A stretch of 64,000 nucleotides of DNA from DATLGB01 sp963726825 (GTDB lineage Bacteria; Actinomycetota; Thermoleophilia; Solirubrobacterales; Solirubrobacteraceae): the NCBI GenBank assembly GCA_963726825.1, contig CAVSDT010000002.1, positions 1,178,001 through 1,242,000 of the forward strand, written 5' to 3'. A program made the position numbers and the translations under genes. Positions 41,720-49,856 of the stretch are shown here, in pieces (positions within the stretch are counted from its first letter, which is position 1; the number at the start of each line of letters is the position of its first letter). The notes under the pieces are model-generated. The model saw only the letters and a program-made list of their open reading frames with translations. It did not search any database and was not told where the DNA came from.

Positions 41720-43279
41720 TCAGCGGATCTCCGCGGCCAGGTGTGACCACTCGTCACGCAGGTCGCGCTTGAGCAGCTTGCCGGAGGCGTTCTTCGGCAT
41801 GCCGTCCACGAAGGCGAACGCCTTGGGGACCTTGAACCCGGCGAGGCGCTCGCGCGCGTGCGCCCGCAGGGTCTCGGCGTCGACGTCCGCGCCGTCGCGC
41901 AGCTGCACGATCGCGACGACCGCCTCGATCCAGGTCGGGTGCGAGATGCCGACCACGGCGACCTCCGCGACGGCCTCGTGCGTGTAGATCGCCTCCTCGA
42001 CCTCGCGGGAGGCGACGTTCTCGCCCCCCGTCTTGATCATGTCCTTGATCCGGTCCACGACGGTGACGTAGCCGTCCGCGTCGATCGTCCCGAGGTCACC
42101 GGAGTGGAACCAGCCGCCGCGGAAGGCCTCGGCGGTCTTGTCGGGCTGGTCGAGGTAGCCGAGCGTGGCGTGCGGCGAGCGGTGCACGATCTCCCCCGGC
42201 TCCCCCACGTCGACGTCGGTCATGTCCGGCCGCACGACCCGGGTCTCGACGTTCATCGACGCCTTGCCGGCCGCGCCGGCCTTCGCCACCTGCTCGTGCG
42301 GGCGCAGGATCAGCGCGAGCGGCGCCATCTCCGTCTGCCCGTAGAAGTTCCACAACCGCATGTCGGGCAGCCGGCGCCCGATCTCGTGCAGCACCTCGAC
42401 CGGCATGATCGCCGCGCCGTAGTAGCCCTTGCGCAGGCTCGAGAGGTCGCGCGCGTCGAAGTCCGGGTGGCGCAGCAGGCCGATCCAGACGGTCGGCGGG
42501 ACGAACAGCTTCGTGATCCGGTCGCGCTCGATGCGCTCCAGCAGCGTCCCGGGATCGGGGGCCGGGAGGATGTGGTTGACCGCCCCGAGCTGCAGGCCGG
42601 GCATGAGGAAGCAGTGCTGCTGGGCGCAGTGGAACAGCGGCATCGCATGGAGCTCGACGTCGTCGCCGTCCATCCCGCCGTCGATCACGACGCTCGCGTA
42701 CTGGGCGTAGAGGGCGGAGTGGGCGAGCACGGCGCCCTTGGGGCGCGACTCCGTGCCGGACGTGTAGAGGATCTGGGCGGGCTCGTCGGGACCGAGCGCG
42801 AGCTCGGGCTCGGTGTCGTCGGCGTGCGCGGCGAGGTCCGCGAACGCCTCCCACCCGTCGGCGGCGTCGCCCAACGCGGCCCGCACCTCGAGCTGCCGGT
42901 CGCCGGCGGCCGTCGTCGCGGTCTCGAGCAGCGCGTCCTGGGCGAGCAGCCCGACGGCCTTGGAGTGGTCGAGCACGAAGCGGACCTCGTCGGGTCCGAG
43001 CATGAAGTTGACGGGGACGAGGATCGCGCCGGTGCGCGCGACGCCGAAGACCGCTTGGACGTACTCGACCGAGTTGCGGGCCAGCAGCGCGATCCGGTCC
43101 CCCTGCCGGACCCCGCGCGCGAGCAGCGCGTTGGCGACCCGGTTGGCGTCGGCGTCGAGCTCGGCGTAGGTGCGCCCGAGGCGGTCGTCGCTGACGGCGA
43201 GCCGGTCGCCGTGACGGCGGGCCGAGCGGCGCAGCAGGTCCCCGAGGGCCTGCCGCCGGGCGAGGGCGACGGCGTCCAT
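41720..43279 (-). CDS. Acyl-CoA ligase (ANL superfamily)
   Basis: This 519-aa AMP-forming ligase has ILYTSGTESRPKGAVLAH, NFYGQTEMAPLAL, GWFHSGDLGTIDADGYVTVV and C-terminal PKNASGKLLKRDLRDEW with the catalytic Lys. It is similar to medium/long-chain or fatty-acid CoA ligases of the FadD13 type; the substrate is unknown. TACGGT lies 6 nt before ATG 43279. It is followed by the PAS-GGDEF-EAL gene after 39 bp. Confidence 0.9.
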   Translation of the reverse strand: MDAVALARRQALGDLLRRSARRHGDRLAVSDDRLGRTYAELDADANRVANALLARGVRQGDRIALLARNSVEYVQAVFGVARTGAILVPVNFMLGPDEVRFVLDHSKAVGLLAQDALLETATTAAGDRQLEVRAALGDAADGWEAFADLAAHADDTEPELALGPDEPAQILYTSGTESRPKGAVLAHSALYAQYASVVIDGGMDGDDVELHAMPLFHCAQQHCFLMPGLQLGAVNHILPAPDPGTLLERIERDRITKLFVPPTVWIGLLRHPDFDARDLSSLRKGYYGAAIMPVEVLHEIGRRLPDMRLWNFYGQTEMAPLALILRPHEQVAKAGAAGKASMNVETRVVRPDMTDVDVGEPGEIVHRSPHATLGYLDQPDKTAEAFRGGWFHSGDLGTIDADGYVTVVDRIKDMIKTGGENVASREVEEAIYTHEAVAEVAVVGISHPTWIEAVVAIVQLRDGADVDAETLRAHARERLAGFKVPKAFAFVDGMPKNASGKLLKRDLRDEWSHLAAEIR

Positions 43280-43285
43280 GCCGCG

Positions 43286-43291
43286 ACCGTA
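43286..43291 (-). promoter_or_regulatory. -10 hexamer TACGGT of the acyl-CoA ligase gene
   Basis: TACGGT on the minus strand lies 6 nt before ATG 43279. A CTGACC 18 nt further upstream could serve as -35. The same hexamer precedes the gene at 49857. Confidence 0.48.
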
Positions 43292-43349
43292 GCGCGCCTG
43301 TCGACGCGGGGTCAGCCGGGGCGGGGCACGTTCGGGTGGGTGGGGACCC

Positions 43350-44216
43350 TCAAGGTGCCACGCCCCCTGCGGGGCGGCCGCCGGCGTGGGCGATGGCCTC
43401 GGCGGCCAACGCCGTGCCGGCCGCGAGCGCATCGTCGACGGACCCGTCCGCGGCCCACACGGAGACGAACCCGGCGGCGAACGCGTCACCGGCACCCGTG
43501 GTGTCGACCGCGCGATCGGCGCCCGTCGCCCGCACCCGCGCCGTCGCCGTCTGCGACCGCCACGTCGCGCCGTGGGCGCCCGCCGTCACGACGACCTCCG
43601 ACGCGCAGCCCAGCCCGTCCTCCCCCAGCACCGCCGCCTCGTCCGCGTTGGGCAGCAGCAGGTCGAAGGGCCCGGCGTCCACCACGACGCCGGGCGCCGC
43701 GGCCAGCGGCGCGGCCGAGGCGGGGTCGAGCACGGTCCGCGCCCCCACCGCACGGGCGCCGGCGAGCGCGGCGAGCGCCGCCGGACGCGTCGCCTCGCGC
43801 AGCAGCGTGTACCCGGACACGAAGAGGACGTCCCCGCCACCCAGCGCCGGGATGTCGGACGGCCCGAGCAGCGCGTTCGCCCCCGCATCGGGGAGCATCG
43901 TCCGCTCCGCGTCCGGCCCGACGAGGACGACGCACGTCCCGGTGGCCGCGCCCGGGACGCGCCGCACCCCGGCCGCCGGCGCCGCCGCATCGCCGCGCGC
44001 GCCCAGCCCCGTCAGCGCCACGTCGGCCAGCGCGTCGTCCCCCACGCAGCCGATCAGCGCCACGTCCGCGCCGGCGCGCACCAGCCACGACGCGACGTTG
44101 CCCCCGGCCCCGCCCGGGCTCAACGTGGTGACGGCGGCGGTGTCGCTGCCGTGCGCCAGCGGCGCCGCGTGACGGACGAGCACGTCGACGAGGAGGTCGC
44201 CGACGACGACGATCAC
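43350..44216 (-). CDS. psuK: PfkB-family kinase, probable pseudouridine kinase
   Basis: This 288-aa ribokinase-family enzyme has IVVVGDLLVDVLVRHAAPL, the first PfkB signature around LSPGGAGGNVASWLVRAGAD and the second VDTTGAGDAFAAGFVSVW with catalytic Asp and anion hole. Its start overlaps the stop of psuG (GTGA), so it probably phosphorylates pseudouridine to pseudouridine 5'-phosphate, the PsuG substrate. The substrate call is from context; other nucleosides or sugars are possible. The stop lies in a GGAC-containing motif similar to that around 52061. Confidence 0.82.
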   Translation of the reverse strand: MIVVVGDLLVDVLVRHAAPLAHGSDTAAVTTLSPGGAGGNVASWLVRAGADVALIGCVGDDALADVALTGLGARGDAAAPAAGVRRVPGAATGTCVVLVGPDAERTMLPDAGANALLGPSDIPALGGGDVLFVSGYTLLREATRPAALAALAGARAVGARTVLDPASAAPLAAAPGVVVDAGPFDLLLPNADEAAVLGEDGLGCASEVVVTAGAHGATWRSQTATARVRATGADRAVDTTGAGDAFAAGFVSVWAADGSVDDALAAGTALAAEAIAHAGGRPAGGVAP

Positions 44217-45109
44217 GACGCGAGCGCGGCCGCGACGTCGGCGGCCAGGGCCGCGTTGGCCCGCACCAGCGCGACGTTGGCCCGCAGTGACTCGCCCTCG
44301 GTCTGTGCGTGGAAGCGCTCGAGCAGGAACGGGGTGACGGCCTTCCCGGACACCCCGGCGGCCGCGGCCGCCGCCAGGCCCTCGGTCAGCACCCGGTCGT
44401 GCACCGCCGGGTCCAGCTGCTCGGCTTGGAGGAGCGGGTTGGCCAGCAGGACGGCGCCCGTCGCGGCCAGCCCGTCGCGCGCGGCGACGATCCCCGCCGC
44501 CTCCGCCGCCGACTCGACGCGCCAGGGGACGTCGAAGCCGCTGTCGGCGAGGTAGAAGCCGGGGAAGCGGTCGGTGCCGAAGCCCAGCACCGTGACGTTG
44601 AGGGTCTCGAGCCGCTCGAGCGTCGCACCGACGTCGAGGATCGACTTCACCCCGGCGCAGACCACGCAGATCGGGATCGACGCCAGCGCCTGCAGGTCGG
44701 CGGACTCGTCCCACGTCTCCCGCGCCTCCCGGTGCACCCCGCCGATGCCGCCCGTGGCGAACAGGCGGATCCCCGCCCGGTGGGCGAGATGGGCGGTCGC
44801 GGCCACCGTGGTCGCCCCGTCCCCCCCGCGGCCGAGCACGACGGGCAGGTCGCGGATGCCGCACTTGGCGATCTCCCCCTCGCCGCCCAGGCGCGCCAGG
44901 CCCGCCTCGTCGAGCCCGATCCGCACCTCGCCCTCCAGCACCGCGATGGTGGCGGGGACGGCGCCGCGCTCGCGCACGACGTCCTCGACCTCCCGGGCGA
45001 CGCGGACGTTGTCCGGGCTCGGAAGGCCGTGGGCGATGATCGTGCTCTCCAGCGCGACGACCGGCCGGCCGCCCGCGAGAGCCTCGGCGACTTCAGGGGC
45101 GACGCGCAT
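44213..45109 (-). CDS. psuG: Pseudouridine-5'-phosphate glycosidase
   Basis: This 298-aa enzyme splits pseudouridine 5'-phosphate into uracil and ribose 5-phosphate. Family motifs are VVALESTIIAHGLPSPDNV, the catalytic Lys region IAKCGIRDLPVVLGRG, FATGGIGGVHREARETWDES, VVCAGVKSILDVGATLERLE and LGFGTDRFPGFYL. Length is normal. ATG 45109 is chosen because TAGGGT lies 8 nt upstream; the in-frame ATG 45130 lies before that hexamer. With the adjacent kinase it forms a complete pseudouridine salvage pathway. Confidence 0.95.
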   Translation of the reverse strand: MRVAPEVAEALAGGRPVVALESTIIAHGLPSPDNVRVAREVEDVVRERGAVPATIAVLEGEVRIGLDEAGLARLGGEGEIAKCGIRDLPVVLGRGGDGATTVAATAHLAHRAGIRLFATGGIGGVHREARETWDESADLQALASIPICVVCAGVKSILDVGATLERLETLNVTVLGFGTDRFPGFYLADSGFDVPWRVESAAEAAGIVAARDGLAATGAVLLANPLLQAEQLDPAVHDRVLTEGLAAAAAAGVSGKAVTPFLLERFHAQTEGESLRANVALVRANAALAADVAAALAS

Positions 45110-45117
45110 GGCGCCGC

Positions 45118-45123
45118 ACCCTA
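45118..45123 (-). promoter_or_regulatory. -10 hexamer TAGGGT of psuG
   Basis: TAGGGT lies 8 nt before ATG 45109 on the minus strand, giving a predicted leaderless psuG-psuK mRNA. The rest of the 60-bp gap to the glutamate dehydrogenase stop shows nothing notable. Confidence 0.45.
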
Positions 45124-45169
45124 GGCCCATCCGCGCCGGGCGGTCACGACGTGCGCGTCCGGCCGGCCG

Positions 45170-48100
45170 TCAGCCCGCGAGCGTGCGCAGCTCGCGCACG
45201 ACGACGAGCAGCGCGGCCAGATCCGCCCCCTCGACCGAGGTGGCCCGGGCGATCTCGGCGAGGTGGCCGGCGCGCTGGGTGTGCGCGGCCAGGAACGCCT
45301 CGACCGCCTCGACGGCCTCGGCGTCCGGGCTGTCGAGCAGCGCGCGGGCGACGAGGTCGCGGCGGGCGCGGCGCGCGTCGTCGCGCAGCGCCTGCACCGC
45401 CCAGCGCGTCGTCCGGCCCTGGGCCGGGAGCGCGTCGAGCTCGGCCTCGAGCCAGCCGAAGCGCAGCTCGTCCCCGATGCGCGCGAACGCCATCCCGACG
45501 CTGTCGATGTCGCGGCCGGTCTCCTCGGCCACCGAGAGGACGTCGGGGGCGAAGGCGAGGTCGTCGGCGAGGGCGGCGTCGAGCGCGAGCCCCCGCGGCA
45601 CACCCCGCTCGGCGAGGCGCGCCGCCGCGGTCTCGGCGTGCTCGGGAGGCCGCTGCTCCAGCGCGTCCTCGATCGCCTCGAAGCCCTCGTGGCCCGTCTG
45701 GACCACCGGCTGCAGGGGACCGGCGGGGCGCAGCCGCACGTAGGCGCGCGTGACGGCCTCGACGAGGTCCTCCGTCGCGGAGGCCAGTTCGGCCTCCACC
45801 GCGACGTCGAGCTCCGCGTCAAGGGCATCGACCACCGCGAAGCGCCCGGTCGCGCCGACGACGTCGCGGGCGATGCGGTAGGCGCGCACCACGAGCACGG
45901 GGGCGACGCCGAGCTCCGTGGCCAGGCGGGAGACGAACGACGGGCCGACGGCATCGACGAGCTCGTTGGCCACGAGGGTCGCGACGAGCTCGCGGCGCAG
46001 CCGGTGCGCGCCGATCTCATCGCCGAGGCGCTCGACGATCACGGGCGGGAAGTAGGCGCGCAGGTCGCGCTCCAGCCAGGGATCGTCGATCAGCGGGTCC
46101 TGGGCGTCGTCGGCGAGCAGCGCGTCGGCGATGGAGGACTTCGCGTGGGCGAGCAGGACGGCGAGCTCCGGGCGGTGCAGCCCCTCCCCCGCGCGCCGGC
46201 GTCGGCCGAGCTCCTCCGCGTCGGGCAGCGCGTCCGCCTCCCGGCGGAGGCGGCCCTCTCGCTCCAGCGCGTCCATCAGGTCGTCGTAGGCGTAGAGCCG
46301 GGAGGCGGAGACGAGCACCTCGCGCGACAGGATGCGCGCCTGGCGGTAGGAGTCGCCGAGCACGTGCTCGACGACGTCGTCGGTGGCGGCACGCAGCAGG
46401 TCGTGGCGCTCTCCCGCGTCCAGGCGGCCGGCGGCGACGGCGGCGTCGACGAGGATCTTGAGGTTGACCTCGTGGTCGGAGCAGTCGACGCCCGCGGAGT
46501 TGTCGATGAAGTCGGCGTTGACCCGCGTCCCGGCGGCGGCGAGCTCGATCCGGGCCCGGTGGGTGAGGCCGAGGTTGCCGCCCTCGGTGACCACGCGGGC
46601 GCGCACGGTCGACGCATCGACGCGGATCGCGTCCGACGAGCGGTCCTTGGCGTCGGCGTCGGTCTCCGCCGTCGCCTTGACGACCGTGCCGATGCCGCCG
46701 AAGAACAGGAGGTCGACGGGGGCGCGCAGGATCGCCTGGACGACCTCGTCGGGCGTGAGCCGCTCCGCCTCGACGCCAAGCGCCGCACGGGCCTCCGGCG
46801 GCAGGTCGATCGCCTTGGCCGTGCGCGGCCAGACGCCGCCCCCTGCCGAGATGCGGCCCGGGTCGTAGTCGGCCCAGGAGGAGCGGGGCAGGTCGAAGAG
46901 CCGCTTGCGCTCCCGCCACGAGGCCTCGGCGTCGAACCCGTCCCCGCCCGCCCCCGGGTCGACGAAGACGTGGCGGTGGTCGTAGGCGGCGATCAGGCGG
47001 ACGCTGCGGGACAGCAGCAGGCCGTTGCCGAACACGTCGCCGCTCATGTCCCCCACGCCCGCGATCGTCACGGCGTCGCGCTCGGGGTCGGCGCCGAGCT
47101 CGCGGAAGTGGCGCTTGACGGACTCCCACGCGCCGCGGGCGGTGATGCCGAGGCGCTTGTGGTCGTAGCCCTCCGACCCGCCGGAGGCGAACGCGTCGCC
47201 GAGCCAGAAGCCGCGCTGCACGGCGATCGCGTTGGCCGTGTCGGAGAACGTCGCGGTGCCCTTGTCGGCGGCGACGACGAGGTAGGGATCGTCGCCGTCG
47301 TGCACGCGCACGCCCTCGGGATGGACGACGGCGGCGCCGTCGAGATCGTCGGTGATGTCGAGCAGGGCCTGGATGAAGCGCTCGTACTGCGTCTCGACCG
47401 CCGTTCGGAGCTCGCCGGGGTCCTCCGGGCGCTGCTTGAGGTAGAAGCCGCCCTTGGCGCCCGTCGGGACGATCACGGCGTTCTTCGTCACCTGGGCGCG
47501 CATCAGGCCGAAGACCTCCGTGCGGAAGTCCAGCCGGTCCGACCAGCGCAGGCCGCCGCGGGCGATCGGGCCGCCGCGCAGGTGGATGCCCTCCAGCTGC
47601 GGGCTGTGGACGTAGACCTCGACGTGCGGCGCGGGCCTGGGGATCCCGGGGATGTCGCCCGAGCGCAGCTTCAGCGCCAGGGCGTCGCGGCCCGGGCGGA
47701 ACGCGTTGGTGCGCAGCGTCGCATCGACGAGCGTGAGCTGGTCGCGCAGGATCCGGTCCTCGTCGAGGGACTGCACGGCGTCCAGCGCCGTGAGGATCTC
47801 CGCGTGGAGGTCGGCCCCGTCGTCGTCGCCGGGTCCGTGGCGCGCCTCGAAGAGGTCCACCAGCGTGCGCGCGATCTGCGGGTGGGCGGCGAACGCGGCG
47901 GCGTCGTGGCGCAGGGAGAAGCGCGCGGAGGCGCGCTGGCGGAAGATCCGGTAGGCGCGCAGGACCGCGACCTGCTCCCACGTCAGCCCCGCCACGAGCA
48001 CCAGGCGCGAGAGCCCGTCGGCCTCCGTGCGGCCGCTGCGGACCGCGAGGATCGTCGCCGCGAGGCGGTCCCCCGTCGCGCCGACGTCCAGCGGGCCGCC

Positions 48101-49816
48101 GTCCGGCCCGGCGACGCCGAAGACCTGCAGGTGGGGATGGGTGCCGTCCTCCCCCGGGGTCAGCGCGGCGGGGCGCTCGTCGTCGACGCGCAGCCCGAGC
48201 GCCTCGAGGGTCGGCAGCACCTCCGACAGGCCGACCTTGCCGTCGCGCGAGACGAGCGTCAGGCGCGAGCGGTCCCCGTCGTCCTGCAGGCCGACGGCCA
48301 GGGTGGCGTCGGCGTCGCGCAGCTCGGCGAGGCGCTCCAGGTCGCCGGCGGCCAGCCGCGGCGAGGTCCAGGCGCGGTAGGAGGCCGGCAGGCGCGGAGC
48401 CCAGGCAGCCACGAGGCGGCGGGCGCGCTGGGCACCGATGCGGTCGCGCAGCTCGCGCTCGACGGCGTCCTCCCACGAGCGGATCAGCTCGGCGACCGCG
48501 GCGCGGATGGCGTCGACGTCGACGTCCGGGACCTCGTGCCCGGCGGTGGGGTGCACGGCGATGTGGACGCGCGCGTGCGGCAGCCCCTCGTCGACGACGA
48601 GGTGGGACTCGAGCTCGACGGGGCCCGCGCAGTCGCCCGTCACGACCTTGCGCAGCCGGTCCACGAGCGACCCGGCGAAGGCTCGCCGCGGCACGGCGAT
48701 CGTGAGGCGGACGACGTCGCCGGCAGCCGCCCGGCTGGCGAGGACGAACGCCTCGTCGCCGGGCGCGACCAGCAGGCCGGCGACGGCCGCGCGCAGGTCC
48801 TCCGTCGGGGCCTGGAAGAGCTCGTCCTTCGGGAAGCTCGAGAAGATCGCGACGGCCAGCCGGTGGTCGTGGGAGCCGGGCATCAGGTCCTCGGCCTCGA
48901 GGATGCGGCGCAGCTTGCCGTTGACGAGCGGCGTGTCGATCGCCGGCGCCGCGTAGGCCTTGCGGGTGAAGAGGCCGACGAGCCGCAGGTCCCCGCCGGT
49001 CGCGCGGATGCCGATGTCGTCCATGCGCGCCCGCCGGCGCACGGGCGAGAGGCTCTCGGTCTTCGTCACCGTCAGCAGGTCGGTCGAGGCCGGGCGCGGC
49101 TCGGGGTCGACGTCGCGCAGGAGGCCGAGGCCGCTGTCGGCCCCCGCGTCACGGAAGCCGAGGAAGGTGAAGTTGCCGTCCACGAGCCAGCGCAGGAACG
49201 TGACGGCCTCCTCCGCGTCCTCCCCGGGGTTGGTGCGGGCGAGCTCGATCATGCGCCCGAGCTGCTGCGACATCGCCGGGAAGTCGCCCACGACGACGTG
49301 GACGGCGGCGAGCACGTCGGTGATCAGGGCCTCGAGGTCCCGGAGGTCGTCGCCCTCGAGCCGGCGATCGAGCTCGAAGTGCATGAACGACTCGCGCCGC
49401 ACGGTGTCGCGGGCGCCGAGCACGCGCTCGACGGCGCCGTGGCGGTCGCGCTCGACGCCCACGATCGGGTGGATGACCAGGCGTGGGGTGAGGTCGCGCC
49501 CGCGCAGCGCGGCGTCGACGGAGTCCACGAGGTAGCCCGTGTCGTCGGTGGTGGCCTCGAGCACCGTGTTGAGCCGCTCGTAGCCGTCGCGCTCGACCGT
49601 GGGGTTGAAGGCGCGCACGGCGGAGCGCTCCCGCTCGCGGCCGGCGAGGAGGGCGTAGGCGCAGCGGACCTCGGCGAGGACCGGGTCGGGGTCCTCGTCG
49701 CGGCCCGAGCGATGCAGGTAGGCGGCGGCGAACGCGGCGAGACCAGGCGGCATGGCGGGGTCCCGGGCGAGGCCCAGGACGCGCTCCGACGTGCTTCCCT
49801 CGTCCGTCAGCGTCAC
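45170..49816 (-). CDS. gdh: NAD-specific glutamate dehydrogenase, 180-kDa class
   Basis: This 1548-aa enzyme belongs to the large NAD-glutamate dehydrogenase class (about 1600 aa) that oxidises glutamate to 2-oxoglutarate and ammonia. It has a long N-terminal regulatory region with ACT-like folds (ESFMHFELDRRLEGDDLRDL). Catalytic core motifs are at about 755-790 (GGLRWSDRLDFRTEVFGLM, KNAVIVPTGAKGGFYLKQ). The NAD-binding portion includes GVGDMSGDVFGNGLLLS and GIGTVVKATAETDADAKDRS. GTG 49816 is chosen by the -10 at 49827 and by the divergent gene. The gene stands alone in its own transcription unit. Confidence 0.95.
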   Translation of the reverse strand: MTLTDEGSTSERVLGLARDPAMPPGLAAFAAAYLHRSGRDEDPDPVLAEVRCAYALLAGRERERSAVRAFNPTVERDGYERLNTVLEATTDDTGYLVDSVDAALRGRDLTPRLVIHPIVGVERDRHGAVERVLGARDTVRRESFMHFELDRRLEGDDLRDLEALITDVLAAVHVVVGDFPAMSQQLGRMIELARTNPGEDAEEAVTFLRWLVDGNFTFLGFRDAGADSGLGLLRDVDPEPRPASTDLLTVTKTESLSPVRRRARMDDIGIRATGGDLRLVGLFTRKAYAAPAIDTPLVNGKLRRILEAEDLMPGSHDHRLAVAIFSSFPKDELFQAPTEDLRAAVAGLLVAPGDEAFVLASRAAAGDVVRLTIAVPRRAFAGSLVDRLRKVVTGDCAGPVELESHLVVDEGLPHARVHIAVHPTAGHEVPDVDVDAIRAAVAELIRSWEDAVERELRDRIGAQRARRLVAAWAPRLPASYRAWTSPRLAAGDLERLAELRDADATLAVGLQDDGDRSRLTLVSRDGKVGLSEVLPTLEALGLRVDDERPAALTPGEDGTHPHLQVFGVAGPDGGPLDVGATGDRLAATILAVRSGRTEADGLSRLVLVAGLTWEQVAVLRAYRIFRQRASARFSLRHDAAAFAAHPQIARTLVDLFEARHGPGDDDGADLHAEILTALDAVQSLDEDRILRDQLTLVDATLRTNAFRPGRDALALKLRSGDIPGIPRPAPHVEVYVHSPQLEGIHLRGGPIARGGLRWSDRLDFRTEVFGLMRAQVTKNAVIVPTGAKGGFYLKQRPEDPGELRTAVETQYERFIQALLDITDDLDGAAVVHPEGVRVHDGDDPYLVVAADKGTATFSDTANAIAVQRGFWLGDAFASGGSEGYDHKRLGITARGAWESVKRHFRELGADPERDAVTIAGVGDMSGDVFGNGLLLSRSVRLIAAYDHRHVFVDPGAGGDGFDAEASWRERKRLFDLPRSSWADYDPGRISAGGGVWPRTAKAIDLPPEARAALGVEAERLTPDEVVQAILRAPVDLLFFGGIGTVVKATAETDADAKDRSSDAIRVDASTVRARVVTEGGNLGLTHRARIELAAAGTRVNADFIDNSAGVDCSDHEVNLKILVDAAVAAGRLDAGERHDLLRAATDDVVEHVLGDSYRQARILSREVLVSASRLYAYDDLMDALEREGRLRREADALPDAEELGRRRRAGEGLHRPELAVLLAHAKSSIADALLADDAQDPLIDDPWLERDLRAYFPPVIVERLGDEIGAHRLRRELVATLVANELVDAVGPSFVSRLATELGVAPVLVVRAYRIARDVVGATGRFAVVDALDAELDVAVEAELASATEDLVEAVTRAYVRLRPAGPLQPVVQTGHEGFEAIEDALEQRPPEHAETAAARLAERGVPRGLALDAALADDLAFAPDVLSVAEETGRDIDSVGMAFARIGDELRFGWLEAELDALPAQGRTTRWAVQALRDDARRARRDLVARALLDSPDAEAVEAVEAFLAAHTQRAGHLAEIARATSVEGADLAALLVVVRELRTLAG

Positions 49817-49826
49817 GACCGCCCGG

Positions 49827-49832
49827 ACGGTA
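49827..49832 (-). promoter_or_regulatory. -10 hexamer TACCGT of the glutamate dehydrogenase gene
   Basis: TACCGT lies 10 nt before GTG 49816. Together with TACGGT on the other strand it shows two opposed promoters packed in a 40-bp gap, so they may compete for polymerase. Confidence 0.42.
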
Positions 49833-49843
49833 CTCCCCGCCGG

Positions 49844-49849
49844 TACGGT
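49844..49849 (+). promoter_or_regulatory. -10 hexamer TACGGT of the DUF2319-type gene
   Basis: TACGGT lies 7 nt before ATG 49857 without a ribosome binding site. Confidence 0.45.
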
Positions 49850-49856
49850 CCGCTGC

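Noticed and set aside
43380..45109. Adenosine or fructose kinase instead of pseudouridine kinase
   Set aside because: Not excluded by sequence alone, but the 4-bp overlap with psuG makes pseudouridine kinase the simplest reading.
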